Source of the DNA: Acidaminococcus sp.
GTDB taxonomy: Bacteria; Bacillota; Negativicutes; Acidaminococcales; Acidaminococcaceae
DNA: 64,000 bases
Reading direction: 5' to 3'
NCBI GenBank assembly: GCA_022482815.1
Contig: JAKVOM010000001.1
Coordinates: 2,128,946 to 2,192,945, forward strand
A program made the position numbers and the translations under genes. A model generated the notes under the pieces. The model did not search any database. It was not told where the DNA came from and saw nothing but the letters and a program-made list of their open reading frames with translations. Every line of letters begins with the position of its first letter. Positions within the stretch are counted from its first letter, which is position 1. Below are positions 16,369 to 25,761 of the stretch, piece by piece.

Positions 16369-17670
16369 TCAGTCCGTAAGAGTAGAATCTTCTACGCGGA
16401 TAATATTACTGATGCGGCTTACGCAAGATTCCTTGTCGAGTTCATCTGCAGCCAGTTTCATATCATATTCGGATACACTTCTTGTGATAACAACGATTTC
16501 TGCCATCGTCCCGATAGAACGTTTCTGCACAACCGTTTTCAAGCTTACGCCGTGATTGCCGAAAGCTCCAGCGATTTTGGCAAGTACACCGGGAACATCT
16601 TCAGCGAGAAGACGCACATAGTAAGGAGAAGTAACTTCTTTTTCATCCGCCAGATGTGCTACTTCATAGCAGGTGCAGCCAACACGGCCGGTGCAGCCCT
16701 GACGGATGTTTCTCGAAATCTCAATGATATCACCGCAGGCAGCACTTGCTGTCGGGAAACGGCCGGCACCGCGGCCGAAGAACATAGCCTCACCAATGGG
16801 CTTCCCTTCAATGTAGACAGCGTTAAACACGTCGTTGATCGAAGCCAGCGGGTGATCTTTAGGCAGCATTGTCGGATGGACGCCGACGCTGATTTTCTTA
16901 TCGCTGTACTGCTTGGCAATGCCCAGCAGCTTGAGCACATAGCCCAGTTCCTCCGCGTATTCAATATCACGCAGAGAAATTTTTTCGATTCCTTCGATGG
17001 AAACATCTTTCAGCCCGATTCGGGAGTTGAAAGCGATGGAAGAAAGAATGGCAATCTTACGGGCGGCGTCAAAACCACCGATATCTGCAGTAGGATCGGA
17101 TTCTGCGTAGCCCTTCTCCTGGGCTTCTTTCAGCACTTCGGCAAAATCCATATGTTCGGCCGACATTTTCGTCAGCATATAGTTTGTGGTGCCGTTGACA
17201 ATACCCATGATCAGGGAAATCCGGTTACTTGCAAGGGATTCCTTGAGCGGACGAATAATCGGAATACCGCCGGCTACCGCGGCTTCAAACAGGAAATCGA
17301 CATGTTTATCAGCAGCCAGTTCAAAAAGCTCTTTTCCATGTTCCGCTACCACATCCTTATTGGCGGTAACCACGTTTTTGCCGGCTTTAAGAGCTGCTTC
17401 CATGTACTCGAGAGCCGGGTGCTCGCGTCCCATGAGTTCTACGACAATGTCAATATCAGGGTCATTGATGATAGCATCAATGTTATCCACTGTCGAAAGT
17501 GAAGGATCAAGAGCGCTTACTTTTTCCGGATGACGAGCCAGAACGTTTTTGATGCGGATAGGGCAGCCCACACGTTCCGTGATGATATCTTGATTCTCTT
17601 TCAGGACCAGGATGACACCACCGCCTACAGTACCGCAGCCTAACAAGCCAATGTTAATTTGATTTTTCAC
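16369..17670 (-). CDS. hom: Homoserine dehydrogenase
   Basis: Reduces aspartate semialdehyde to homoserine; 433 residues. N-terminal NAD(P)-binding domain (IGLLGCGTVGGGVI), then VVELMG, TANKDVVAEHG, catalytic-domain motifs GIVNGTTNYML and GYAESDPTADIGGFDAARK, and a C-terminal ACT domain (about 350-430, YYVRLLAEDVPGVLAKIA) expected to bind threonine for feedback control. The start is GTG at 17670. The preceding 180 bp holds no recognisable T-box or attenuator. Confidence 0.95.
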   Translation of the reverse strand: MKNQINIGLLGCGTVGGGVILVLKENQDIITERVGCPIRIKNVLARHPEKVSALDPSLSTVDNIDAIINDPDIDIVVELMGREHPALEYMEAALKAGKNVVTANKDVVAEHGKELFELAADKHVDFLFEAAVAGGIPIIRPLKESLASNRISLIMGIVNGTTNYMLTKMSAEHMDFAEVLKEAQEKGYAESDPTADIGGFDAARKIAILSSIAFNSRIGLKDVSIEGIEKISLRDIEYAEELGYVLKLLGIAKQYSDKKISVGVHPTMLPKDHPLASINDVFNAVYIEGKPIGEAMFFGRGAGRFPTASAACGDIIEISRNIRQGCTGRVGCTCYEVAHLADEKEVTSPYYVRLLAEDVPGVLAKIAGAFGNHGVSLKTVVQKRSIGTMAEIVVITRSVSEYDMKLAADELDKESCVSRISNIIRVEDSTLTD

Positions 17671-17849
17671 AGGACCACACCTCTCCTTATCTTGTAATAA
17701 AAATAAAACAGTTCACCTTTATACAGCAGCATTGCTCACTAAGCTCACTTCATCATTGTTATGATGTTGCGAATATTTCTGGGATACAGGAGTATAATGG
17801 CAGCCATATAAAGATGAACTGTTATATAAATGAATTTGAAAAGATGAAA

Positions 17850-18302
17850 TTAATCAACCTGGCCAAGTACGTCCAGACGCTTTACACCTTCGATCAGACG
17901 AACTTTGTCAAGCAGGGCTTCCATATCAATGGTCAAAAACTTTGTTTCGACAGAAATGGTTGTGTTCGCGACGCCCTGAAGAGGCACTCCCTGGTTGATT
18001 GTAATAACACTGCCGCCATCGGCAGCAATCGTGTTCAGTACGCTGGAAAGAACACCGGGTTTATGCTCCAGCAGCAAAGAGATGGTAATGACCTTCTCAC
18101 GGCTGGCATCATAAAACGGAAAGACATAGTCCTTATACTTATAATAAGCACTTCTGCTCAATCCGACTTTTGCCACAGCTTCATTCACAGTTTTTAACTT
18201 ACCGCGTTTGAGAATTTCCTTCACCATAATCGTCTTTTTGATTGCTTCCGGAAGGATCTCTTCTCTGACTAAATAAAATTCTGATTTTTTCTCATTTGCC
18301 AT
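17850..18302 (-). CDS. ACT domain protein, PheB-like
   Basis: A 150-residue protein with an N-terminal helical segment containing a helix-turn-helix-like stretch (KTVNEAVAKVGLSRSAYYKYK, reported in part) and a C-terminal ACT domain (about 70-148, ITISLLLEHKPGVLSSVLN). Members of this UPF0735/PheB family sit near hom/thrB in many Bacillota and are thought to sense an amino acid. The start ATG at 18302 is preceded by AGAGGA; a TTG seven codons upstream is less likely. It precedes hom, which supports a regulatory role in the threonine branch, but function is not proven. Confidence 0.88.
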   Translation of the reverse strand: MANEKKSEFYLVREEILPEAIKKTIMVKEILKRGKLKTVNEAVAKVGLSRSAYYKYKDYVFPFYDASREKVITISLLLEHKPGVLSSVLNTIAADGGSVITINQGVPLQGVANTTISVETKFLTIDMEALLDKVRLIEGVKRLDVLGQVD

Positions 18303-18375
18303 GTAGCATCTATCCTCTTTCAACGAATATTTATCCTCTCTGAGAGGACATTATAACATACTTACCGTTATAAAT

Positions 18376-19368
18376 CTACTCTTTCTTTCCTTTTCTATTC
18401 ATAGAGTCGTGAATTGCCTCACGAATACTCTTTCCTTCGTACAACACCTGCCATAGTTGGTAAAGGAGCGGCATTTCAACATGATATTTTTTGGATAATT
18501 CCATAACTACCTTGGAAGCATCGATGCCTTCGATAACCATCTTTGTCCCACTGAGCACTTCTTCCAGCTTTTTACCAGAGGCAAGAGCCACGCCGGCAGA
18601 ATGATTCCGACTCAGGGGACTGCTGCAGGTGGCAATCAGGTCGCCGACACCGGCCAGACCAAAGAAAGTTTCCCGCTGCGCTCCCATAGCAACACCTAAT
18701 CGGGTAATTTCCGCAAGGCCGCGCGTAATGAGTCCGGCCTGACAATTCTCCCCCATTCCAATGCCTGCCATCATTCCGCTCATGAGCGCATAGCAGTTCT
18801 TGACGGATCCGCCAAGCTGTACACCGATAAGGTCGGAAGAAGTATAGGGCCGGAAATAGGAATTAATCAAGGCATCCTGCAAAGTTACGGCAGCGGAAGC
18901 GTCCTTGCAGGCAATGACCGTAGCTGCCGGCTGTCTGTCAGCAATTTCCCGTGCCAGATTCGGACCGCTGAGAGCTGCGATTGCCTTCGCTTTGGGAAAT
19001 ACACTGCTTAAGACATCCGTCATGAGCCTGTGGCTTTTCATATCAAAGCCCTTGGTACAGCTCAAAATGATCTTATCCCGGGCATCCGTATACGCACTGA
19101 GCGCTTCTGCCACATTTTTCATTCCTTTGGAAGGCACAACAAAAACGAGCACTGAGGCTCGTTTCGCTGCCAGTTCCAAATCACTTGTGACTGTTACGGA
19201 AGGAGGTAATATCATATCCGGAAGATAATCCGCATTACGCCGGGATTTCTGGATTTCCGCTGCTTTCTCAGGATTTCTTGCCCACAGCACAACGGTATGA
19301 CCGTTATCGGCAAGAGTACGGGACAGTACGGTCCCCCAACTGCCGGCACCAATTACTGAAATCTCCAT
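18376..19368 (-). CDS. gpsA: Glycerol-3-phosphate dehydrogenase [NAD(P)+]
   Basis: Makes sn-glycerol 3-phosphate for phospholipid synthesis; 330 residues. Rossmann motif ISVIGAGSWGTVLSRTLADNGH at the N-terminus (within residues 3-24), ALSGPNLAREIA, catalytic Lys in QLGGSVKNCYALM, and GLAGVGDLIATCSSPLSRN. It follows plsY by 11 bp, coupling production and first acylation of glycerol phosphate. Confidence 0.96.
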   Translation of the reverse strand: MEISVIGAGSWGTVLSRTLADNGHTVVLWARNPEKAAEIQKSRRNADYLPDMILPPSVTVTSDLELAAKRASVLVFVVPSKGMKNVAEALSAYTDARDKIILSCTKGFDMKSHRLMTDVLSSVFPKAKAIAALSGPNLAREIADRQPAATVIACKDASAAVTLQDALINSYFRPYTSSDLIGVQLGGSVKNCYALMSGMMAGIGMGENCQAGLITRGLAEITRLGVAMGAQRETFFGLAGVGDLIATCSSPLSRNHSAGVALASGKKLEEVLSGTKMVIEGIDASKVVMELSKKYHVEMPLLYQLWQVLYEGKSIREAIHDSMNRKGKKE

Positions 19369-19379
19369 ATGATGCTCCT

Positions 19380-19994
19380 TTATTTTTTCTTTTTGAAACT
19401 TAAATGCCCTTCCTTAATTTTACTTTCGGTTCCGTTTTTGAGTCGGACCATATTATCATAGTGACGAATAATAACGATAGCCGCCATTATCGCCGTAAAG
19501 CCAACCAGCCAGCTGTCATAATCGCGGTACCATGCTGCAATCGGCGCAAGGAACGCTGCAATTACGGAGCTTAGGGAGACATAACGGGTCACAAAGACCG
19601 TTGCCATCCAGACTGTCAGGCAAAAAATCGAAACATCCGGCATGAAGTAAAGCAGCACACCCAAACCGGTGGCTACACCCCTGCCGCCTTTAAAATGCAG
19701 GAAAAGGGAATAACTGTGACCAAGAATAGCGGCTGCAGCACAGAAAAGCTGAACCCGTACATCCTGGGAAACAAAGTGATCCGTGAGATACAGGGCAATC
19801 ATTCCTTTGCCAATATCCCCCAGAAGGACAAAAGACGCCATCCGGGCACCGACGGTGCGGAAAACATTCGTCGTCCCGATATTATGGCTGCCGTAATCCC
19901 GGATATCAATTCCGCATACGGCCTTTACAAAGACGAGGCCGCAAGGAATTGAGCCGAGTACGTAACCGATCAGGATTGCGAGTACTATGTCCAT
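19380..19994 (-). CDS. plsY: Acyl-phosphate:glycerol-3-phosphate acyltransferase
   Basis: Membrane enzyme transferring acyl groups from acyl-phosphate to glycerol 3-phosphate; 204 residues with about five membrane helices. The three conserved loops are visible: GSIPCGLV, GSHNIGTTNVFRTVG and GHSYSLFLHFKGGRGVATGLG. The tail is basic. AAGGAGG precedes the ATG. It lies between der and gpsA. Confidence 0.96.
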   Translation of the reverse strand: MDIVLAILIGYVLGSIPCGLVFVKAVCGIDIRDYGSHNIGTTNVFRTVGARMASFVLLGDIGKGMIALYLTDHFVSQDVRVQLFCAAAAILGHSYSLFLHFKGGRGVATGLGVLLYFMPDVSIFCLTVWMATVFVTRYVSLSSVIAAFLAPIAAWYRDYDSWLVGFTAIMAAIVIIRHYDNMVRLKNGTESKIKEGHLSFKKKK

Positions 19995-20030
19995 CTTTGC
20001 TCAGCCTCCTTTGTATGACTCATCAAGAAG

Positions 20031-21362
20031 TTATGCTTCATCCTCATTCTTGCCGCGCACAATCAGATTGATAGGCGTGCCCTGGAAACCAAAGGCATCA
20101 CGCAGCTTATTTTCCAGATAACGCTGATAAGAGAAATGCATGATTTCAGGTTCATTGCAGAAAATCACGAATGTCGGCGGTTTCACCTTCACCTGGGTCG
20201 CATACAGGATTTTCAGGTGCTTGCCCTTTTCCATAGGAGGCTGGTTCATCGCCACGGCATCCGTAATCACTTGATTCAATACGGACGTGGAAATTCTCAT
20301 GGCATTGGACTCTGCCGCGTCCTTTATAAGTTCGGGCAGGCGGGAAATACGCTGCTGTGTCAATGCGGAAACGAAGACGACATTGGCATAAGGCATGAAA
20401 ATCAGTTCCCTATGGATCATCTCCGTAAATTTCACGGTAGAGTTATTATCTTTATCGTAAAGATCCCACTTATTGACGACAATGACAATACCCTTGCCTG
20501 CTTCATGTGCATAACCGGCAATTTTTTTATCCTGTTCGGTAATGCCTTCCACGGCATTCAGAACCATCAGGACTACGTCAGAGCGATCGACAGCACGCAG
20601 CGTACGGATAATGCTGTACTTTTCAATCGGTTCATCAATCTTGCCCTTGCGGCGCATACCGGCCGTATCTATAAACAGGTAAGTCTGCCCGTCTTTGACA
20701 ACGGGTACGTCAATAGCATCACGGGTCGTACCTGCCACATCGCTGACGATGGAACGGGCCTGACCGCAGATGTCATTGAAGATGGAAGATTTCCCTACAT
20801 TCGGGCGCCCGATAATGGCGACCTTGATTACATCATCATCGTCGTCGTCATCATCGTCGTCTTCTTTCGGGAAGTTATCAACGATTGCGTCGAGGAGGTC
20901 ACCAAGATTCAGACGGTTGGCTGCAGAAATCATAAAGGGTTCCCCGATGCCCAGGTTATAGAATTCATACGCCTGTAATTCCTGGGTCTGGGTATCAGCC
21001 TTGTTGACGGCAAGTACCACGGGTTTACGGGAACGGCGCAGTAAATTGGCCACTTCCTGGTCTTCGGTGGTGACTCCCGTGCGGGCATCGCAGACAAAAA
21101 GAATGACATCGGCTTCTTCTATAGCAATCTTTGCCTGTTCCCGGATGGAAACGGCAATAGAGTCAGTATTTTGGATTTCAATTCCGCCGGTATCGACCAT
21201 CGTAAACTTGCGGTCGAGCCATTCGGCATCCGCATAGAGACGGTCACGCGTTACGCCCGGAGTATCTTCTACGATAGAAATCCGGCTGTCGGCAAATATA
21301 TTAAATAGTGTAGACTTGCCGACGTTAGGTCTGCCGACAATTGCAACTATGGGTTTGCTCAT
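20031..21362 (-). CDS. der: Ribosome biogenesis GTPase Der (EngA)
   Basis: Double-GTPase needed for 50S subunit maturation; 443 residues. First G domain: IVGRPNVGKSTLFN, DTGG, NKAD. Second: IIGRPNVGKSSIFND, DTAGMRR, NKWD. A C-terminal KH-like domain binds rRNA. The linker between G domains carries ten consecutive aspartates (about residues 170-180), encoded by mixed GAC/GAT codons rather than a pure repeat. Acidic linkers are common in Der, but ten Asp in a row is long. Confidence 0.96.
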   Translation of the reverse strand: MSKPIVAIVGRPNVGKSTLFNIFADSRISIVEDTPGVTRDRLYADAEWLDRKFTMVDTGGIEIQNTDSIAVSIREQAKIAIEEADVILFVCDARTGVTTEDQEVANLLRRSRKPVVLAVNKADTQTQELQAYEFYNLGIGEPFMISAANRLNLGDLLDAIVDNFPKEDDDDDDDDDDVIKVAIIGRPNVGKSSIFNDICGQARSIVSDVAGTTRDAIDVPVVKDGQTYLFIDTAGMRRKGKIDEPIEKYSIIRTLRAVDRSDVVLMVLNAVEGITEQDKKIAGYAHEAGKGIVIVVNKWDLYDKDNNSTVKFTEMIHRELIFMPYANVVFVSALTQQRISRLPELIKDAAESNAMRISTSVLNQVITDAVAMNQPPMEKGKHLKILYATQVKVKPPTFVIFCNEPEIMHFSYQRYLENKLRDAFGFQGTPINLIVRGKNEDEA

Positions 21363-21401
21363 TTAAAATTCCTCTTTCAGTGCCTGTGCTGCACTTTTAC
21401 T

Positions 21402-22439
21402 TCATAAATTTTCCAGGGAGCGAATCGCATCCGCCGTATCACCCGTGAAATAATAACGGACTTTACGGAGTTCGGAAGCATTCCGGCATCCCAGAAGTAC
21501 ATAAAAATCCTTGATAGCTTCTAAATCACGCAGGATCATGTCAGCCGCAGCTTCGACGCCCTGCTGTAAAACCATACGGAGTACATTCCCTGCCATGGCT
21601 GCTGCATTGGCTCCCAGGACCTGAGATTTTACGACATCAAGTCCCGACCGGATACCACCGGAAGCGATGACACCGCCCTGCCATCCTGTCTGGGAAACTA
21701 CTTCCCTCAGGGAAAGCACAGTGGGAATTCCCCATGTATTCAGTTCTGCATTACCATCCTGGTAACGACAATGTTCGATTGCAGGAAAATTGGTTCCCCC
21801 TGCCCCACCTACGTCGAGAAGGGAAACACCGCAGTCCAGCAGCTGCTTTGCTTGTTCTTTTGCCATTCCGCAGCCTGTTTCCTTGACGATGACAGGTATT
21901 CCGGCATGGCGGCATATTGCTTCAATATGCCGGAGGCAGGAAGTAAAATCCCGGTCTCCCTCTTCCATAGCAAGTTCCTGCGCGGCATTCAAATGAATCT
22001 GCAGCGCACAGGCCCCTATCATCTCAACAGCCCGCTTCGCGTCTTCCACAGACGCAAAAGCACTCAGGTTCGCAAAAACCATACCATTGGGATTGACTTT
22101 ACGGACAACGGTAAAAGTATCCGCATTCTTCCCCTCACGCACGGAACCATACTGGGAGCCGACAGCCATCGCGCTATGCGTGACAGCTGCCGTTTCTGCC
22201 AGCTTTTGATTGATTTCCTTGACGCTCGAGGCCCCTCCCGTAATGGCATTGATGATAATCGGGTGCTGCAGTACCCCGATTCCCGGGAGTGTGACGGACA
22301 CATCAACCTGGCTGCGATCAATGCCCGGAAGACAGTTATGCATCAAATGAACATCAGAAAAGCCGGAAGCGCAAGGTCCATCGTCAATGTGCATAGCGTA
22401 CTTGATGTGGTCTAACTTACGGCTTTCCCGTCTTTTCAT
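21402..22439 (-). CDS. fni: Isopentenyl-diphosphate delta-isomerase, type 2
   Basis: FMN-dependent isomerase interconverting IPP and DMAPP; 345 residues. Landmarks: RKLDHIKYA near the N-terminus, INAITGGA, AVGSQYGSVRE, LQIHLNAAQEL with the essential Gln, VKETGCGM, DVGGAGGTNF and ASGGIRSGLDV, in a TIM-barrel order typical of IDI-2. It is 18 bp after ispH-rpsA. Because IspH itself yields both IPP and DMAPP, the isomerase here balances the two pools. Confidence 0.95.
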   Translation of the reverse strand: MKRRESRKLDHIKYAMHIDDGPCASGFSDVHLMHNCLPGIDRSQVDVSVTLPGIGVLQHPIIINAITGGASSVKEINQKLAETAAVTHSAMAVGSQYGSVREGKNADTFTVVRKVNPNGMVFANLSAFASVEDAKRAVEMIGACALQIHLNAAQELAMEEGDRDFTSCLRHIEAICRHAGIPVIVKETGCGMAKEQAKQLLDCGVSLLDVGGAGGTNFPAIEHCRYQDGNAELNTWGIPTVLSLREVVSQTGWQGGVIASGGIRSGLDVVKSQVLGANAAAMAGNVLRMVLQQGVEAAADMILRDLEAIKDFYVLLGCRNASELRKVRYYFTGDTADAIRSLENL

Positions 22440-22457
22440 GGTGTTACTCCTCTGCGT

Positions 22458-24500
22458 TTATTTTGTTTCGACTTCAGCCAGCTTGTCACCGATACCCTGG
22501 GACAGCGTGCCTTTCTTGCCAAGATATTGTTTCATTTCAGCCTTTTCAGCATCTTCCTTAGCCTTGGTGATGCTGAGGGCAATCTTCTTGTTTTCGGTAT
22601 CGATACGCAGTACCTTAACCTTGACTTCCTGACCAGCTTCCAGAACATCTTCCGGCTTTTCAATGCGCTGCGGAGCAATTTCGGAGATATGGATCATACC
22701 TTCGTTCTTGTCGTTCAGTTTTACAATAGCGCCGAACGGAAGGAAGCGAACAACTGTACCGGTTACGATATCGCCCACATGCAGGGTCTTAGCAGCAGTC
22801 TGCCAAGGATCTTCCTGCAGTTGTTTGATGGAGAGGCTGATACGGCCCTTTTCCTGATCCAGGCCTTTGATATATACCTTAACGGTATCGCCAACCTTAT
22901 AGAGGTCAGCCGGCTTTACGCTGCGGTCCCAGGAGATTTCGGAGATGTGAACCAGACCTTGTACGTAAGGTGCGATTTCTACAAACATACCGAAGTCTAC
23001 AATGCTTCTGATCGTGCCGTCGACAACGTCGCCTTCATGGAAGGTTTCAAAAGCCTTGGCCAGAGCTTCCTTGCGGGCTTCTTCACGACGAGCTCTTTCT
23101 TCTCTGTAAGCCTGGTTCTTGGCAGCTCTTTCTTCTCTCAGAACGTTTCTGCGGGAGAAGACCAGACGCTTCTTTTCAGGGTTGATTTCAAGCAGGGAAA
23201 CCTGCAGTTCCTTGCCTTCATATTCCTTGACATCATCCACGTGTCTCAGATCCAGATGAGAAGCAGGGATGAAACCGGTTACATCGTTATAGGAAACAGT
23301 CAGGCCGCCCTTAACAGCGCGCAGGCCCTTGACCGTAACGACTTTCTTTTCGTCTTCGAATTCTTTCGGCAGTTCCTGCCAAACTTTGTCAGCTTCCGCT
23401 CTGGTCTTGGACAGTACAACAAGACCATCCTGGTTTTCGCTGGCGATGACCTTTAAGGTAACTTTATCATCTTTCTGTACTGTGGGAGCGACGGTATCCT
23501 TGGTACCACCCTGAACCCATTGGTCAAAAGCCACAGATCCTTCGCTCTGATAACCGAAGTCTACAACAACTTCGTCATTGGTTACGTCGACGACTGTGCC
23601 TTCCACAATCATACCAATGTGCAATTTCATGCTTTCATGTTCATTCAACAAGCTTTCCATCGTTTCCATAGCAACAATAGCCTCCTCAATAATTTCCTGC
23701 GGTGTCGATGCACCAGCAGTGATGCCAATTTTTGTAGCTCCGGCAAGCATTGACGCGGTAATCTCACTGGCATCCTGTAAAAGATAAGAACGGGAATTGA
23801 CAGTACTTGCAATGTCCCATAAGTGACGGGTATTCGCGCTGTTCTTTCCACCGAAAACGAAGAACGCGTCTGTCCGTCCGGCCAGCTGCCGGGCAGCCGC
23901 CTGTCTCTCAGCAGTAGCCGTACAAATGGTCCTGCTCACTTTGTAATCGCCGGGACGTCTTTCCTGAGACATCCGAAGCAGAAGGTTAAACTTCTCTGCC
24001 TCAAAAGTCGTCTGGCTGACTACCCCATACTTATCTCTTTCAGGAAGAGATTCCAGGTCATCTTCGTTTTCAATGACCACAGAGTCCTTACCTGCCCAAG
24101 CCTTGATACTTTGCACCTCAGGATGACGCTTTTCCCCAACAATAATCACAAAACGGCCCTCTTGAGCCAGTTCCGCAGCCGTTTTCTGTGCTTTCCGCAC
24201 GTGTGGGCATGTGGCGTCAATGACATTCAATCCACGGCGTTTGGCCTCTTCGTATACTTCCGGCCCGACACCATGGGAACGAAAAATTACCGTATCACCG
24301 GATGAGAATTCATCCAGCGTTGTCTTACATTGTACACCTTGTTGTTTTAATGAATTTACAACACGGGGATTATGAACTAATTCACCCAGAGTGGCAATAC
24401 TAGTATTATATCCTTTTGCTTGCAAATGTGCAATGTCCACTGCCCTTTTTACACCATAACAAAATCCGCAGGGATCTGCCACATAAATCTTCATTTTCAT
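22458..24500 (-). CDS. ispH: Fused IspH (HMBPP reductase) and ribosomal protein S1-like protein
   Basis: A 680-residue two-part protein. Residues 1 to about 280 are 4-hydroxy-3-methylbut-2-enyl diphosphate reductase, the last MEP-pathway enzyme: iron-sulfur Cys in DPCGFCYGV, ATCPHV and TICTATAERQ. Residues about 295-660 contain four S1 RNA-binding domains (for example VVVDFGYQSEGSV, MFVEIAPYVQGLVHISEI and AIVKLNDKNEGMIHISEI). The fusion is established in Clostridia and Negativicutes. The ATG at 24500 overlaps the plsC stop (TGATG) and follows AAGGA; a GTG one codon upstream is too close to it. Confidence 0.95.
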   Translation of the reverse strand: MKMKIYVADPCGFCYGVKRAVDIAHLQAKGYNTSIATLGELVHNPRVVNSLKQQGVQCKTTLDEFSSGDTVIFRSHGVGPEVYEEAKRRGLNVIDATCPHVRKAQKTAAELAQEGRFVIIVGEKRHPEVQSIKAWAGKDSVVIENEDDLESLPERDKYGVVSQTTFEAEKFNLLLRMSQERRPGDYKVSRTICTATAERQAAARQLAGRTDAFFVFGGKNSANTRHLWDIASTVNSRSYLLQDASEITASMLAGATKIGITAGASTPQEIIEEAIVAMETMESLLNEHESMKLHIGMIVEGTVVDVTNDEVVVDFGYQSEGSVAFDQWVQGGTKDTVAPTVQKDDKVTLKVIASENQDGLVVLSKTRAEADKVWQELPKEFEDEKKVVTVKGLRAVKGGLTVSYNDVTGFIPASHLDLRHVDDVKEYEGKELQVSLLEINPEKKRLVFSRRNVLREERAAKNQAYREERARREEARKEALAKAFETFHEGDVVDGTIRSIVDFGMFVEIAPYVQGLVHISEISWDRSVKPADLYKVGDTVKVYIKGLDQEKGRISLSIKQLQEDPWQTAAKTLHVGDIVTGTVVRFLPFGAIVKLNDKNEGMIHISEIAPQRIEKPEDVLEAGQEVKVKVLRIDTENKKIALSITKAKEDAEKAEMKQYLGKKGTLSQGIGDKLAEVETK

Positions 24501-25096
24501 CACGCATCCTTATGCGCTTCGATTAAAAGGCCGATTTCCCGCATCAGCTCTTCTGAAAGCGCCTCAGTTTCTTTTTTATTGCCCGATTCATCGTGTACGG
24601 AAATCGGTTTGCCGAAAATTACTTTGATGTGCGGCCAGAAAGATTTACGGGCTTTTAAATTGCTGCCCATGATGGCCGTCGGCACGACAAGTGCTTTTCC
24701 TTTGATGGCAATGGCCATGGCGCCGGGTTCGGCCTTGTCAAGCTTTCCCGTCGTGACGCGGTGTCCTTCCGGGAAAATGCCGAGCACCTGTTTATTCTTC
24801 AGAATCGTCAGCGCCTTGCGGATGGCCTGTGTATCTGCCTTGCCGCGATGCACTGGAAAGGCATACAGGGAAGCATAGACCTTTCCCATGAAGGAATCAA
24901 ACAGTTCGGATTTGGCCATGAAATGAATCGTGCGGGTTGCCGCGGTCCCGACCATAGGGGGATCGAGATTGCTCACATGGTTGCAGGCAATGACAACAGG
25001 TCCTTCCTTAGGAATATTTTCTTTGCCGTACACGTCCAAACGAAAGAGAATCCGGAAAAGTACGGAAAAAACTACTTTTACAAATTGGTACCACAT
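24500..25096 (-). CDS. plsC: 1-acyl-sn-glycerol-3-phosphate acyltransferase
   Basis: Makes phosphatidic acid at the membrane; 198 residues. The N-terminus is hydrophobic. Acyltransferase blocks are ACNHVSNLDPPMVG (HX4D catalytic pair), KSELF, FPEGHR and VVPTAIMGS. It overlaps cmk by 19 bp upstream and ispH by 1 bp downstream. With plsY, gpsA, pssA and psd, the window encodes most of the route to phosphatidylethanolamine except CdsA. Confidence 0.95.
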   Translation of the reverse strand: MWYQFVKVVFSVLFRILFRLDVYGKENIPKEGPVVIACNHVSNLDPPMVGTAATRTIHFMAKSELFDSFMGKVYASLYAFPVHRGKADTQAIRKALTILKNKQVLGIFPEGHRVTTGKLDKAEPGAMAIAIKGKALVVPTAIMGSNLKARKSFWPHIKVIFGKPISVHDESGNKKETEALSEELMREIGLLIEAHKDA

Positions 25097-25761
25097 ACGC
25101 CGTTCCTTTCTGCCAAAGCCACAATTTTGGCGGTTACTTCATCAATGGAAAGCGTGGTCGAATCGACCAAAACAGCGTCGTCCGCCTTGCGCAGCGGCGC
25201 AATTTCGCGTGTTTCGTCAAGATGATCGCGCTCGGCAATACGCTTTTTGAGATCTTCCAGATCGACATCTTCGCCTTTCTCTTTCAGTTCAAGATAACGG
25301 CGGTGAGCTCGTTCTTCTACGGAAGCGGTCAGAAAAACTTTTAATTCCGCATGCGGGAAGACAACCGTCCCGATATCGCGCCCGTCCATGACGACGCCGC
25401 CCATGGAGCCGATTTTGCGCTGCAGGGCTACCATGGCTTTGCGGACCCCGCCGACAGCGGAGACTTTTGAAACATTGCGGGATACTTCCAGGGTGCGGAT
25501 AGCTTCCGTGACCTCTTTCCCATTCACATATACGCGGTTGACCCCATCCTTATAGGCAAAGGAAAGATCCATGGTTTCTGCTTCCCGCGTTACCACATCT
25601 TCTGAAAACGGTGCGCCGCTTTGCAGGAAGCACAGTGTGACTGCCCGATACATAGCGCCCGTATCGATATAGGCATAACCCAGCTTGGCAGCAACCTTTT
25701 TGGCAATTGTACTTTTCCCCGCACCGGCAGGGCCGTCAATCGCGATAATGATTTGTTTCAA
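25078..25761 (-). CDS. cmk: Cytidylate kinase
   Basis: Phosphorylates CMP and dCMP; 227 residues. P-loop IDGPAGAGKSTIAKKVA, YIDTGAMYRAVT, DGRDIGTVVFP and RAHRRYLELKEKG are all present. The start is TTG at 25761, directly after the TAA of the flavoprotein gene, with GAGGA 7 nt upstream. The cmk-plsC-ispH/rpsA order is a conserved Bacillota arrangement. Confidence 0.96.
   Translation of the reverse strand: MKQIIIAIDGPAGAGKSTIAKKVAAKLGYAYIDTGAMYRAVTLCFLQSGAPFSEDVVTREAETMDLSFAYKDGVNRVYVNGKEVTEAIRTLEVSRNVSKVSAVGGVRKAMVALQRKIGSMGGVVMDGRDIGTVVFPHAELKVFLTASVEERAHRRYLELKEKGEDVDLEDLKKRIAERDHLDETREIAPLRKADDAVLVDSTTLSIDEVTAKIVALAERNGVCGTNL

Noticed and set aside
17671-17849. Possible threonine attenuator or T-box ahead of hom
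   Set aside because: No T-box core, no leader peptide rich in Thr or Ile and no terminator were found.
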